From positions 496,001-560,000 of the forward strand of contig JAHDWB010000001.1 in assembly GCA_023382595.1 (NCBI GenBank): a stretch of 64,000 nt of DNA. The letters run 5' to 3'. A program made the position numbers and the translations under genes. Position 1 is the first letter of the stretch, and the number at the start of each line of letters is the position of its first letter. This stretch comes from Anaerolineales bacterium (GTDB lineage: Bacteria; Chloroflexota; Anaerolineae; Anaerolineales; Villigracilaceae). Positions 9,306 through 17,311 of the stretch are shown here, piece after piece. Under the pieces are notes generated by a model. That model searched no databases and was not told the DNA's origin. It worked only from the letters and a program-made list of their open reading frames with translations.

Positions 9306-9791
9306 ATGAAACGACTACTTCAACTTTCCATCCCGCTTTTCCTTGTCTACCTGGCATTGACCGGCAATCTTGAACCGTCCAACCTGGTCGTAGGCATGAT
9401 CGTGGCGCTGATCGTCAGCTTGCTTCTACCAAAGGGCGAACTTCCGCCATTTTCACTCAAGCGCATCCCCGGATTTTTAGCGGCGGGAATTGGTTACATG
9501 TGGACGGTCGCAATAGACGTCATCCGCGGCGGGATCAGCACCGCCCGCATCGTCCTTGACCCGAAACTGCCTATCAACCCCGGCATTATCGCCATCCCAT
9601 CCGGCAGCAAAAGCGACCTGGGCACCGCCCTATCGGCGCACGCCATCACACTTTCGCCGGGTGAATTGGTCCTGGCAATTGATGATGAAGGCGTAATGTA
9701 TACCCACTGCCTGGATATAACCGACACGGAAAAGTTCATCGAAAAAGCGCAATCAACACGCAAGAACTTTTTGAGCAAAATGTTTGAATAG
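9306..9791 (+). CDS. mrpE: MrpE (MnhE) subunit
   Basis: Membrane-anchored Mrp subunit of 161 residues. Two or three N-terminal hydrophobic segments (residues 5-80) precede a soluble domain with the typical IAIPSGSKSDLGTALSAHAITLSPGE region; members of the family have the consensus TxLANSITLTPGT here. Family members affect assembly and activity rather than forming the channel. The ATG has a GGAAGCAGC leader (9294-9302). Gene spacing to mrpD is 16 bp. Confidence 0.92.
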   Translation: MKRLLQLSIPLFLVYLALTGNLEPSNLVVGMIVALIVSLLLPKGELPPFSLKRIPGFLAAGIGYMWTVAIDVIRGGISTARIVLDPKLPINPGIIAIPSGSKSDLGTALSAHAITLSPGELVLAIDDEGVMYTHCLDITDTEKFIEKAQSTRKNFLSKMFE

Positions 9792-9810
9792 AATTATCAA
9801 GGACGCTACC

Positions 9811-10086
9811 ATGGAAAATTTTTTGGAATATTTGATATGGATCGTATTGACAGTCTATCTGGTAATGGCGATCTTCTCCGCATGGAGAGCCTTGCGCGGC
9901 GAAAATGGTCTTGTCCGCCTTACCGGGCTTGACCTGACAAGCACATTGACGATCTCTGTCCTGGTGATCGTCGCCATCATCACAGGCAGCAAAATCTACA
10001 TAGATATCGCCATTGCCGCCGCCGCGCTTGGATATCTCTCCACAGTGGCGCTGGCAAAATACATTTCGGATCAGAAGGTGTTCTAA
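9811..10086 (+). CDS. mrpF: MrpF (MnhF) subunit
   Basis: Three-helix membrane subunit of 91 residues. The core RLTGLDLTSTLTISVLVIVA and the last helix IAIAAAALGYLSTVALAKYI are typical of MrpF. ATG 9811 is chosen over an upstream in-frame start at 9784 because CAAGGA lies 8-13 bp before it, and because 9784 would overlap the end of mrpE and add nine non-conserved residues. The stop codon abuts the mrpG ATG directly, which suggests coupled translation. Confidence 0.92.
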   Translation: MENFLEYLIWIVLTVYLVMAIFSAWRALRGENGLVRLTGLDLTSTLTISVLVIVAIITGSKIYIDIAIAAAALGYLSTVALAKYISDQKVF

Positions 10087-10443
10087 ATGGAAACTGCCGC
10101 GAATATCCTTTCAGCATTTCTGCTGATACTTGGAACCCTTCTATCGGTCATCGGTGTGATCGGGTTCATCCGAATGCCGGATGTCTATACCCGCCTGCAT
10201 GCGACAGGCAAGGTCAGCGTGTTCGGGCTGGTCTTTCTGCTACTTGCGATGATCTTCATCAAATTGGATTGGGCAATAACCTTAAAAGGAGTTCTCTTGA
10301 TCTTCTTCGTACTATTATCATCCCCTTCCGTGGCGCACTCCATCGCATCGGCGGCATATAAGGTGGGAATCCCCATGGCAAATCCACAGTCACGCGATGA
10401 ACTGAAACAAAAACTTCCGCAAGGCAAGGGAAAAGACGTTTAG
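10087..10443 (+). CDS. mrpG: MrpG (MnhG) subunit, last gene of mrp operon
   Basis: Membrane subunit of 118 residues. It has the MnhG hallmark GVIGFIRMPDVYTRLHATGK at residues ~22-41, followed by two more helices and a short charged tail (residues ~100-118). The Pro-Asp-x-Tyr-x-Arg-x-His stretch is nearly invariant in the family. It starts immediately after mrpF. With this gene the operon encodes every known Mrp subunit, B being fused to A. Confidence 0.93.
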   Translation: METAANILSAFLLILGTLLSVIGVIGFIRMPDVYTRLHATGKVSVFGLVFLLLAMIFIKLDWAITLKGVLLIFFVLLSSPSVAHSIASAAYKVGIPMANPQSRDELKQKLPQGKGKDV

Positions 10444-10492
10444 AGCTTACGCAGGCGGGAAATCGATTAAATCCATAAGGAAAATAAAAAAA

Positions 10493-10864
10493 ATGTATCA
10501 AACAGACCAGTTGACGAAGGAAGAGTATTGTTACCTGACCACCAAGAGAAGGAAAACTGGCAATCCGCATGAGATCGAGATCTGGTTTGGCATGGATGGC
10601 AACTCATTGTATTTGCTCTCCGGCGGCAGGGACAAATCCGACTGGGTGAAGAATCTACTCAAAGACCCACACGTCACCGTGCGGATCGCAAAATACACCT
10701 TCACAGCCGTTGCGCGCCTCGTCAGCGAAGAAAAAGAAGAGACAACGGCACGTTACATGCTCGCTGAGAAATATCAGGAATGGGAAAACGGAAAATCACT
10801 GAGCGAATGGGCGCGGACCGCCCTCGTAGTGGCATTGGACCTGGACCTGCCTGTAAAAAATTAA
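10493..10864 (+). CDS. Deazaflavin-dependent oxidoreductase (Ddn/DUF385 family)
   Basis: Protein of 123 residues of the split-barrel nitroreductase family named after mycobacterial Ddn, which uses F420H2. The block TTKRRKTGNPHEIEIWFGMDG, then LYLLSGGRDKSDWVKNLLKDPHV, is diagnostic of the family. Other split-barrel proteins of this group use FMN or haem, so the cofactor is not certain. AGGA lies 9 bp upstream of the ATG, after an A-rich tract. It follows mrpG by 49 bp in the same direction and may be read through from the mrp operon. No F420 biosynthesis gene is in the window. Confidence 0.8.
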   Translation: MYQTDQLTKEEYCYLTTKRRKTGNPHEIEIWFGMDGNSLYLLSGGRDKSDWVKNLLKDPHVTVRIAKYTFTAVARLVSEEKEETTARYMLAEKYQEWENGKSLSEWARTALVVALDLDLPVKN

Positions 10865-10947
10865 GCGCTTCATGAGATATGGAGCGTAAATTTATCTTCT
10901 CCTTTTTCCGCATGGTATTATGAAAGAAAATCTTAAAGGGAGAAAAC

Positions 10948-12033
10948 ATGAATTTACACGATGTCCGATTACTCCAACAAGTCCGCGGTTACCCAAACCT
11001 GACCATCATCCTGCCAACGCATCGCACCGCGCCTGATAACCGTCAGGACCCTGTGCGCCTTAAGAACCTCATCAGCGAAGCCACAAACCGATTGCTAAGT
11101 GAATTCGGCAAACGGGAGGTCGAAGCGTTGTTAAAACGTCTCGAAGACCTTGCCGGCGGCATCGACTTCAACCGCATGCTCGACGGGCTGGCATTGTTCG
11201 TCAATCAGGATTTTGCGCGCGCCTTTCATCTGCCGTTCACGGTCAAGGAACGAGTCATCATCAACGAGACCTTTGCCACGCGCGATCTGGTGTACGCGCT
11301 TAACCATTCCATGCGATATTGGGTGCTGGTGCTGAGCGAAAAACCCACGCGCCTGTATGAGGGGACAAATGACTCGCTCGAGGAAGTTCAGGAAAAAGGG
11401 TTCCCCATGGTGCATGAAGGTCCGGGTGGAGAAGCGCCCCTGCCCGGCGGTTTTGGTGTGCAAAGATCCGCGTACCGCGATGAATACTTTCAAAAATTTC
11501 TCCGCAAGGTGGACGCATCCCTGAAGGATATGCTTGCGCAGGATGAACTGCCCATCGTCCTTGTTGGCGTGGACCGCCACCTCGCTTTCTTCAGTGATCT
11601 GACCGCGCACAAGAACTCGATCATCGGCTCGGTGACCGGCAACCATGATAAAACTTCGCCGCATGAATTGGGTAAATTGGTCGCGCCCGTGCTGGAGACA
11701 TACCTGAACGACAAACGCAAGGATGCGCTCGCCCAACTGGACAAAGCGATCGGCGAGAAAAAATCCGCTTCGACCGTCGGGGAGGTCTGGGTGCTCGCCC
11801 ATGAAGGACGCGGTGACCTCCTGCTCGTTGAAGACGACTTCCACCATCCCGCCCGCCTCGACCAGAACGGCAAGAACATCATCCCTGCCGAAGATTCCAC
11901 CGCACCCGATGTCATTGACGATGCCGTGGATGAGATCATCGAAGAAGTGCTGAACAAAAAGGGAAAGGTTGTGTTCGTGCCAAATGGCAAGTTGGACGAT
12001 CACGGGCGCATCGCGATGGTGCTGCGGTATTAA
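10948..12033 (+). CDS. baeRF-family (bacterial archaeo-eukaryotic release factor-like) protein
   Basis: Protein of 361 residues with the domain order of the baeRF superfamily. An N-terminal domain (NLTIILPTHRTAPDNRQDPVRL) is followed by an eRF1 domain 2-like central part (LPIVLVGVDRHLAFFSDL, GNHDKTSPHELGK). The C-terminal pelota/L7Ae-like part has VGEVWVLAHEGRGDLLLVEDDF and ends in DHGRIAMVLRY. No GGQ peptidyl-hydrolysis motif is present at the expected place. Some family members are described as ribosome hibernation or rescue factors; that role is inferred here. AGGGAG lies 7-12 bp before the ATG. It is monocistronic and ends in a strong terminator. Confidence 0.75.
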   Translation: MNLHDVRLLQQVRGYPNLTIILPTHRTAPDNRQDPVRLKNLISEATNRLLSEFGKREVEALLKRLEDLAGGIDFNRMLDGLALFVNQDFARAFHLPFTVKERVIINETFATRDLVYALNHSMRYWVLVLSEKPTRLYEGTNDSLEEVQEKGFPMVHEGPGGEAPLPGGFGVQRSAYRDEYFQKFLRKVDASLKDMLAQDELPIVLVGVDRHLAFFSDLTAHKNSIIGSVTGNHDKTSPHELGKLVAPVLETYLNDKRKDALAQLDKAIGEKKSASTVGEVWVLAHEGRGDLLLVEDDFHHPARLDQNGKNIIPAEDSTAPDVIDDAVDEIIEEVLNKKGKVVFVPNGKLDDHGRIAMVLRY

Positions 12034-12050
12034 GTTGCACCGAAAACAGT

Positions 12051-12083
12051 GACGGTCACCTTGAAGGTGACCGTCGCTTTTTA
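12051..12083 (+). terminator. Rho-independent terminator after baeRF gene
   Basis: 12-bp perfect stem GACGGTCACCTT (12051-12062) and AAGGTGACCGTC (12064-12075), followed by GCTTTTTAT. It lies 18 bp past the stop codon at 12033. Confidence 0.9.
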
Positions 12084-12085
12084 TA

Positions 12086-12364
12086 TCAACAATTCTCCCC
12101 ATCTTCATCCACATAGCAATAATCACCCTGAAACATCTGCCAGTCGCGCATGAGTTTCTCCAATTCCTTCAAATACGGCTGGATGGCATCCCCGCTGACC
12201 ACACGCTCATTATTTTTGACGATGGGCAGGGAATGTCCATCAAATAACTCACGCGCCCGGTCAGGCTCCACAATGACGCGGTCATATCCAAGCACCAGTT
12301 CGCGGAACTCCGCTTCGATGGCATCCGCCTGCGGGCTTTTCTCTTCACGATAAAGAACGATCAT
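12086..12364 (-). CDS. Small thioredoxin-fold-like protein lacking the CxxC motif
   Basis: Protein of 92 residues, not firmly recognised. The pattern MIVLYREEKSPQADAIEAEF, then HSLPIVKNNERVVSGDAI and YLKELEKLM, resembles a glutaredoxin or thioredoxin fold. The cis-proline segment (LPIV) and the following strand and helix are present. The first helix carries KSPQ where CxxC would be. Only two cysteines exist, both in the acidic tail (GDYCYVDEDGENC). GAGG lies just upstream of the start. It is transcribed toward the baeRF terminator. A redox role is unlikely; a binding or regulatory role is possible. Confidence 0.6.
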   Translation of the reverse strand: MIVLYREEKSPQADAIEAEFRELVLGYDRVIVEPDRARELFDGHSLPIVKNNERVVSGDAIQPYLKELEKLMRDWQMFQGDYCYVDEDGENC

Positions 12365-12455
12365 GGAACCTCATTTTCAAATTATAACCAACTTGTCACT
12401 TTGAAATTCATCACGTCCGTGTTAAGATACATTAATTCCAACCTTAGAGGTATCC

Positions 12456-12989
12456 ATGGATGAGAACGAGCAATTCAACCAAGCCGTTGAAGCCTACGAA
12501 AAGAATTTTGACAAAGCCGCCAACACGCTGGAAAAAGTAGGGCGCGGCGCAAATCGTCTTTACATTGGATGTACCACGATCATCGTAAACCTGATCTTTG
12601 CGGCATTCTGTTTGTGGGGAGCCTACGCTGCATCTGTCAGTTGGAGGTTGGAAACGACGGGTGAAGTCACTACAGGCACGATCACCCGTCTCGAAGAAAG
12701 CACCACCAGCGAAGGCTATTGCTGTGTGTATGCGCCTGTGATCGAATTTCAAGCCAACGGGCAAACCTACTCCTTCGAAAGCGACACTGCCTCAAATCAA
12801 ACCGATTACACGGTCGGCAGGCAGGTCCGCGTTCGATATGACCCCACCGACCCCAACACCGCACAGATCGACAATTTCATGGAACGCTGGCTATTCCCCG
12901 CGATCATCATCCCTGCCATGGTACTCGCATCCCTGCTGGTGACCTTCTTCATGGTTCGTGCCTGGCGGCGCGACGAAGTTGTCATTTAA
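12456..12989 (+). CDS. DUF3592 domain membrane protein (first of a tandem pair)
   Basis: Protein of 177 residues. An N-terminal soluble stretch (residues 1-40) precedes a first membrane segment (~44-65). A small extracytoplasmic DUF3592 domain follows (GTITRLEESTTSEGYCCVYA through VRVRYDPTDPNTAQI), then a second membrane segment (~147-168) with a basic end. DUF3592 proteins have two TM helices around a beta-rich loop, and their function is unknown. The leader CCTTAGAGGTATCC resembles the leader of the next gene, suggesting local duplication. A weak promoter TTGAAA-16-TAAGAT lies at 12401-12428. Confidence 0.8.
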   Translation: MDENEQFNQAVEAYEKNFDKAANTLEKVGRGANRLYIGCTTIIVNLIFAAFCLWGAYAASVSWRLETTGEVTTGTITRLEESTTSEGYCCVYAPVIEFQANGQTYSFESDTASNQTDYTVGRQVRVRYDPTDPNTAQIDNFMERWLFPAIIIPAMVLASLLVTFFMVRAWRRDEVVI

Positions 12990-13034
12990 TAGCAGGGATT
13001 TCAAGTATACAAATCCAATTCTTAGAGGTGAAAC

Positions 13035-13508
13035 ATGCAAACAGTAGATCAGGCATTTCCAGACCATAACACTACAAAACCACCCCGTAGAAAACTGGGA
13101 TGCGCCTTCGCCCTCCTGCCCATCGGCGCCGTCATTATGATGATCGTCAGCCTTTGGTTCGGCTATTCCAGCTATCAATTCGTCAGCAGCGGCATCGAGG
13201 TTGAAGGGACCGTCGTCCGCCTCGAATCATCCCACTCCTCCGATTCTGGAACATCCTACTCCCCCGTCTTCCGTTATACCGTCAACGGGCAGGAGTATGA
13301 ATACGAAAGCGTCAACTCTTCCAACCCGCCCACCCACCAAGTTGGAGACGTAACCACCCTGCTCTACCAGCCCGACAACCCCGCCAAAGCCCGCGTAAAT
13401 TCCTTTTGGGAACTCTGGCTCGCGCCGATCATCCTTTTCCCGATTTCGATCATGATGCTCATACTTTCCATTGTGATCCCATTCCTTGTGCGCCTCATGC
13501 CGCAGTAG
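13035..13508 (+). CDS. DUF3592 domain membrane protein (second of a tandem pair)
   Basis: Protein of 157 residues and a paralogue of the gene just upstream. A proline- and lysine-rich cytoplasmic start is followed by TM1 (~27-50), the loop EGTVVRLESSHSSDSGTSYS through VTTLLYQPDNPAKARVNSF, and TM2 (~129-150). The signature xYxPxNPxxAxxxxF is conserved in both copies. The gene lies 45 bp after the first copy and has a similar Shine-Dalgarno leader (CTTAGAGGTGAAAC). Function unknown. Confidence 0.8.
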   Translation: MQTVDQAFPDHNTTKPPRRKLGCAFALLPIGAVIMMIVSLWFGYSSYQFVSSGIEVEGTVVRLESSHSSDSGTSYSPVFRYTVNGQEYEYESVNSSNPPTHQVGDVTTLLYQPDNPAKARVNSFWELWLAPIILFPISIMMLILSIVIPFLVRLMPQ

Positions 13509-13564
13509 ACGAAACCCCGCTTCCCTCTTGACGCAAACCTGCCTCCAACCATTGACCATTCTCC

Positions 13565-13939
13565 ATGCCCGAACTGACTCCCATCCACTTTTTCGACGAA
13601 CGCATCGAACCGCTCTTTGACTCGCCGCCCATCCGCGAGAAGACGCCGCACTGCCCGAACGGATTCATCTGGAACGGGACAACTTATCGCGTCACGGAAA
13701 CCATCTCCGAATGGACGGATTTCTCACGGCGCGGCAAAATGGCGAACAACATGCGCCCCGAACATGCGGCGCTCGCTTCCACACGCGGATCGTTGAACGT
13801 AGGCAGGTTCTACTTCCGCGTGAAAGTGGATACGGGACAGGTCTTTGACATTTACTACGACCGCGCCATCAAAAGCGTGGACAAGCGCAAGGGGGAATGG
13901 TTCGTGTACAGGGAGTTGGAAGAACACATACAACAGTAG
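13565..13939 (+). CDS. DUF6504-like small protein
   Basis: Soluble protein of 124 residues. The core PNGFIWNGTTYRVTETISEW, then GRFYFRVKVDTGQVFDIYYD and GEWFVYRELEE, resembles the DUF6504 family seen in actinobacteria and Chloroflexota (Trp/Tyr-rich, compact beta fold). No catalytic motif is apparent. No clear Shine-Dalgarno sequence precedes the ATG. It follows the DUF3592 pair by 56 bp in the same direction. The family assignment is from pattern resemblance only. Confidence 0.6.
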   Translation: MPELTPIHFFDERIEPLFDSPPIREKTPHCPNGFIWNGTTYRVTETISEWTDFSRRGKMANNMRPEHAALASTRGSLNVGRFYFRVKVDTGQVFDIYYDRAIKSVDKRKGEWFVYRELEEHIQQ

Positions 13940-13962
13940 GTCACGTTTGAAACGTGACCTAC
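13936..13962. terminator. Symmetrical hairpin between convergent genes
   Basis: GTAGGTCACGTTT (13936-13948) and AAACGTGACCTAC (13950-13962) form a 13-bp palindrome centred on one G. It overlaps the stop codon of the upstream plus-strand gene and ends 6 bp from the stop of the minus-strand ndh gene. No strong T-run follows on either strand, so it may be a bidirectional pause site or a repeat rather than a classical terminator. Confidence 0.55.
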
Positions 13963-13968
13963 ATCAAG

Positions 13969-15219
13969 TTACTCTTTCGTGATCAACCTGACCTGATTAT
14001 CGTAGAATAGATAATCCCATGCCCAATTGAACATCACAATAATTCGGTTGCGGAAACCGATGATGCGGTAGATGTGCAGGAAGACCCAGATCACCCAGGC
14101 GATGAATCCGCTGAAGGAGATGCCGAAGATTCTGGCTACTGCCGCATTCCGCCCGATGGTTGCCAACAGACCGGGATCTTTGTAATGGAATGGAAGCGGC
14201 TCCTCCCCTGCGATCATGCGACGGATGTTCTTCGCCGCTGCCTTGCCCTGCTGGATGGCGACAGTGGAGAGCATCGGCAGGGGTTGACCATTTCCATTGA
14301 CGAGGAAAGCGGCATCCCCGATGACAAAGGCTTCAGGAAACAGGGGCAGTTGCAAGGTTGGGGTGACGCGCACGCGCCCCATCGCGGCTTTTTCCACATC
14401 CAATGAGTCGACGATCTCTGCCGCCTTTGCGCCAGCCGTCCAGATCAGGGTTTGGGTTTCGATGCGCGAACCGTCGCCCAAGATCACGCGCTGACCGTTG
14501 AAATCCTGCATCTTCGTGTTCAGGCGCACATCCACATTCTTGCGTTGCAGCAGTTTGACCGTTGCTTTACGCAGTTCTTCGGGATACGCGCCGATGAGGT
14601 TCGCGCCCGCCTCGAGCAAAATGACGCGCGCATCTTGTAGATCGAGCGCAGGGTAATCTTTGCGCATGACGTGCGTGATCAACTCGGCAAGCGCGCCCGC
14701 GATTTCCACGCCTGTCGGTCCGCCGCCGACGATGACGAAGGTGAGCATTGCTTTGCGTGTTTCGGGATCGGCTTCGTGGCTGGCATGTTCGAACATGGTC
14801 AGCAGATGGTTGCGCGTGCGGACGGCGGTGTCGAGGTCTTTTATCTGCAAGCCGTGTTGTTCGAGCGCGTCGAAGCCGAAGAAATTGGTGCGCGCGCCCG
14901 CCGAAATGACAAGGTAATCGTAGGCAATGGCGGAACCGTTGAGCTTGACAAATTTTTTCGCAAAGTCAATCTCGGTCACTTCGCCCATTTGGAAGGTGAA
15001 ATTTTTCTGTCGTCGAAAGATGGTGCGGACGGGTTGCGCGATCTGCGAGGGGAGAAGTCCGGCAATCGCAACCTGATAGAGCAGGGGTTGGAAGAGGTGG
15101 TGGTTGTTCTTGTCAATCAGCGTGATGCGCACGGGGGCATTCGCCAGTCCGCGGGCGGTTTCGATGCCCGCAAAGCCTGCGCCGATGATGACGATGTGAG
15201 GGAGGTATTTTGTGTTCAT
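13969..15219 (-). CDS. ndh: Type II NADH:quinone oxidoreductase (NDH-2)
   Basis: Monotopic flavoprotein of 416 residues that oxidises NADH and reduces quinone without pumping protons. The N-terminal FAD motif is IGAGFAGIETARGL (residues ~12-25). The second Rossmann motif for NADH is VGGGPTGVEIAGAL (~165-178). The quinone-site sequence AIQQGKAAAKNI (~315-326) and the FAD-contacting VIGDAAF (~290) are present. The C-terminal ~50 residues are hydrophobic or amphipathic and probably bind the membrane. GAGGTCACC precedes the ATG. Upstream is a promoter flanked by two Rex-like sites, so regulation by NADH/NAD+ is plausible. It would feed quinol to the cytochrome bd encoded at 48.8 kb. Confidence 0.93.
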   Translation of the reverse strand: MNTKYLPHIVIIGAGFAGIETARGLANAPVRITLIDKNNHHLFQPLLYQVAIAGLLPSQIAQPVRTIFRRQKNFTFQMGEVTEIDFAKKFVKLNGSAIAYDYLVISAGARTNFFGFDALEQHGLQIKDLDTAVRTRNHLLTMFEHASHEADPETRKAMLTFVIVGGGPTGVEIAGALAELITHVMRKDYPALDLQDARVILLEAGANLIGAYPEELRKATVKLLQRKNVDVRLNTKMQDFNGQRVILGDGSRIETQTLIWTAGAKAAEIVDSLDVEKAAMGRVRVTPTLQLPLFPEAFVIGDAAFLVNGNGQPLPMLSTVAIQQGKAAAKNIRRMIAGEEPLPFHYKDPGLLATIGRNAAVARIFGISFSGFIAWVIWVFLHIYRIIGFRNRIIVMFNWAWDYLFYDNQVRLITKE

Positions 15220-15240
15220 GGTGACCTCTTGGTTGGTGAT

Positions 15241-15300
15241 AAGTGACAGTCACTTCTACGAAACATCCTATACGGCGGAGTGGCAAAGTGACTGTCACCT
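15241..15300. repeat. Inverted repeat in ndh leader
   Basis: AAGTGACAGTCACTT (15241-15255) is inversely repeated as AAGTGACTGTCACCT (15286-15300), 14 of 15 positions pairing. The left arm is itself a near palindrome. The right-arm sequence recurs at 20525-20539, so it belongs to a dispersed intergenic repeat. Confidence 0.65.
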
Positions 15301-15308
15301 GCTCTGAA

Positions 15309-15368
15309 TTGTGAAATTTATCACCATTATTATAACCAAAACGGTCTTATTTGTAAATATTTTCACAA
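15309..15368 (-). promoter_or_regulatory. ndh promoter with two Rex-like operator sites
   Basis: On the minus strand, -35 TTTACA (15357-15352), 17-bp spacer, -10 TATAAT (15334-15329). Overlapping the -35 is TTGTAAATATTTTCACAA (15351-15368), one mismatch from the Rex consensus TTGTGAA-N4-TTCACAA. Just downstream of the -10 is a second, weaker site (15309-15326) with one perfect half TTGTGAA and a second half two mismatches off. Binding at both would block the promoter. Rex itself is not in the window. Confidence 0.6.
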
Positions 15369-15400
15369 TAGGAAGTTAGTACTCCCCCATAGACGAAAAA

Positions 15401-15424
15401 CCTCCCGCTTCGGACTACGGGAGG
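15401..15424 (-). terminator. Rho-independent terminator of the ars operon
   Basis: Stem CCTCCCG with CGGGAGG around the loop CTTCGGACTA, followed on the minus strand by five T. It lies 19 bp after the acr3 stop. The same 24 bp recur exactly at 19239-19262. Confidence 0.85.
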
Positions 15425-15442
15425 CTGGGATGCTAAAACCGC

Positions 15443-16567
15443 TTATTTTGCGATTGCTTCATCCGGCGGACACGCCTCCTGCGCCGCCGCGAGCATCTCT
15501 GGTGCAGATGAGACTTCACCCTTGAACCATTTCTTTTGCAGCCAGAACGCCACATTAACCAAGCCGATCATGACGGGCACTTCCACCAGCGGACCGATCA
15601 CCGCCGCGAATGCCGCCCCCGAGCGCAGACCAAAAACTCCCACCGCAACGGCGATTGCCAGCTCAAAGTTATTGCTGGCAGCAGTGAACGAGAGCGTGGT
15701 CGTCTTGGAGTAATCCGCGCCGATGGTCTTCCCCATAAAGAAGCTGACCAAGAACATCACTACGAAATAGATCAGAAGCGGGATGGCAATGCGCACCACA
15801 TCGAGCGGTAATTCCACGATCAGGTCACCCTTGAGCGAGAACATGACCACAATGGTGAACAATAGCGCGATCAAGGTCAATGGACCGATTCTTGGAATGA
15901 AGACTTTCGAATACCATTCCTTGCTCTTGACGCGGATCAATATGAAGCGCGTCAGAAAACCCGCGATAAACGGAATTCCCAGATAGATAAAGACACTTTC
16001 CGCAATTTGCCCGATGGTGATCTGAACGACGGAACCCGTCAGCCCAAACCAGGTCGGCAGGACGGTGATGAAGACATAGGCGTATACACTGTAGAACAAA
16101 ACCTGAAAGACGCTGTTGAACGCCACCAAGCCCGCCGCATACTCGTTGTCGCCGTGAGCCAGTTCGTTCCACACGATGACCATCGCAATGCAGCGTGCCA
16201 GACCGATCAGGATCAAGCCAGTGAAATACTCGGGATAATCGCGCAGGAAAATCACCGCTAAAACGAACATCAACACAGGACCGATGACCCAGTTCTGCAC
16301 CAGTGACAATCCGAGTATCTTCCAATTACGGAAGACATCGCCGAACTCTTCGTAATGCACCTTTGCCAGCGGCGGATACATCATCAGGATCAAGCCGATG
16401 GCGATAGGAATATTGGTCGTGCCGACCGACACTGTCTCATTGAATTGCGCCACACCCACAGGGAAGAGAAAACCGATACCCACACCAATCCCCATTGCGA
16501 CAAAGATCCACAGCGTCAAGTAACGATCAAGAAATGATAGTTTTTTGATCGTGCTGGTTTGTGCCAT
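15443..16567 (-). CDS. acr3: Arsenite efflux transporter, ACR3 family
   Basis: Ten-helix arsenite/H+ antiporter of 374 residues in the BASS-fold ACR3 family. The conserved cysteine helix [19 protein letters not shown] contains the thiolate essential for As(III) transport. Other family blocks are [39 protein letters not shown] and [18 protein letters not shown]. It is the last gene of arsR-permease-trx-arsC-acr3. GGAGGCAGC precedes the ATG. It completes the detoxification route after ArsC reduces arsenate to arsenite. Confidence 0.95.
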   Translation of the reverse strand: MAQTSTIKKLSFLDRYLTLWIFVAMGIGVGIGFLFPVGVAQFNETVSVGTTNIPIAIGLILMMYPPLAKVHYEEFGDVFRNWKILGLSLVQNWVIGPVLMFVLAVIFLRDYPEYFTGLILIGLARCIAMVIVWNELAHGDNEYAAGLVAFNSVFQVLFYSVYAYVFITVLPTWFGLTGSVVQITIGQIAESVFIYLGIPFIAGFLTRFILIRVKSKEWYSKVFIPRIGPLTLIALLFTIVVMFSLKGDLIVELPLDVVRIAIPLLIYFVVMFLVSFFMGKTIGADYSKTTTLSFTAASNNFELAIAVAVGVFGLRSGAAFAAVIGPLVEVPVMIGLVNVAFWLQKKWFKGEVSSAPEMLAAAQEACPPDEAIAK

Positions 16568-16581
16568 GCTGCCTCCAGTTT

Positions 16582-16980
16582 TTATTCAACCTGCTTCAAA
16601 ATGTTCGGGATGACCTGCGCGATCTCGTCGCGCACACGGCGGAAATCCTCCATATCATCGGTCTGGGCGGGGTCGAAGAAACTGTGGTGAACCTTCTTCC
16701 CTTTCCCCAACCAGACGGGACATTCTTCCGCCGCCGAATCGCAGACGGTGACGACAAGATCGAACTCCATACCTTGAAATTCATTCGTCCGCTTCGACCT
16801 ACCCTCGTGCCTGATCCCGATTTCTGCGAGCGCTTCCAACGCCTTGGGGTGGATGTAGCCTGCAGGCTTCGTCCCCGCACTGACTGCCCGCCACATCTCT
16901 CCCATCCGCGCGTTGACGATCGCCTCCGCCATTTGCGAACGGCAGGAATTACCTGTGCAAAGAAACAAGACTTTTTTCAT
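16582..16980 (-). CDS. arsC: Arsenate reductase, thioredoxin-coupled low-MW phosphatase type
   Basis: Cytoplasmic enzyme of 132 residues that reduces arsenate to arsenite. The P-loop [13 protein letters not shown] carries the catalytic cysteine. The pair in [13 protein letters not shown] matches Cys82 and Cys89 of the thioredoxin-dependent pI258 type, and HHSFFDPAQ holds the general acid. The start at 16980 ([11 protein letters not shown]) has GAGGA at good spacing; the in-frame ATG at 17013 adds eleven non-conserved residues. A thioredoxin-like gene two positions upstream could serve as electron donor. Confidence 0.95.
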   Translation of the reverse strand: MKKVLFLCTGNSCRSQMAEAIVNARMGEMWRAVSAGTKPAGYIHPKALEALAEIGIRHEGRSKRTNEFQGMEFDLVVTVCDSAAEECPVWLGKGKKVHHSFFDPAQTDDMEDFRRVRDEIAQVIPNILKQVE

Positions 16981-17049
16981 GAATTTTCCTCGTGTTTGCA
17001 TCATTCTACTCAACGCATGAGGAACGTAATGTTATCGTCTTGTTAAAGA

Positions 17050-17301
17050 TCACGCGGTCTGCAACGCGTCAGCCAACCAAGTCGTCACCTCGGCGGGAGT
17101 GGGGATACGTCCCGAAGAAACCAGCTTTTCGTTGACGACCAGCCCCGGGGTGGAAAGAACGTTGTACGCCATGATGTCGTTGTAGTCGGTTACCTTGATT
17201 ACCTCCGCTTTGATGCCCAACTCTGCGACGACCTTCCGCGCAATCTGCTCGACGCGCTTGCAGTTGGCGCATCCCGAACCGAGGACTTTGATGATAAACA
17301 T
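17050..17301 (-). CDS. Small thioredoxin-family protein (redox-active disulfide protein 2 type)
   Basis: Protein of 83 residues with a thioredoxin fold. The active-site CANC is in LGSGCANCKRVEQIA, and the cis-proline loop is STPGLVVNEKLVSSG. The family (TM0996/MTH895-like) is often encoded beside UPF0718 permeases, as here: the permease ends 11 bp upstream. AAAGGAG at 6-12 bp supports the start at 17301. In this operon it may reduce ArsC or service the permease; that is inferred from context. Confidence 0.88.
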   Translation of the reverse strand: MFIIKVLGSGCANCKRVEQIARKVVAELGIKAEVIKVTDYNDIMAYNVLSTPGLVVNEKLVSSGRIPTPAEVTTWLADALQTA

Positions 17302-17311
17302 GTGAACTCCT

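Noticed and set aside
11131-12126. 331-codon frame antisense to the baeRF gene
   Set aside because: It covers a well-supported gene and its terminator. Composition is that of an antisense shadow.
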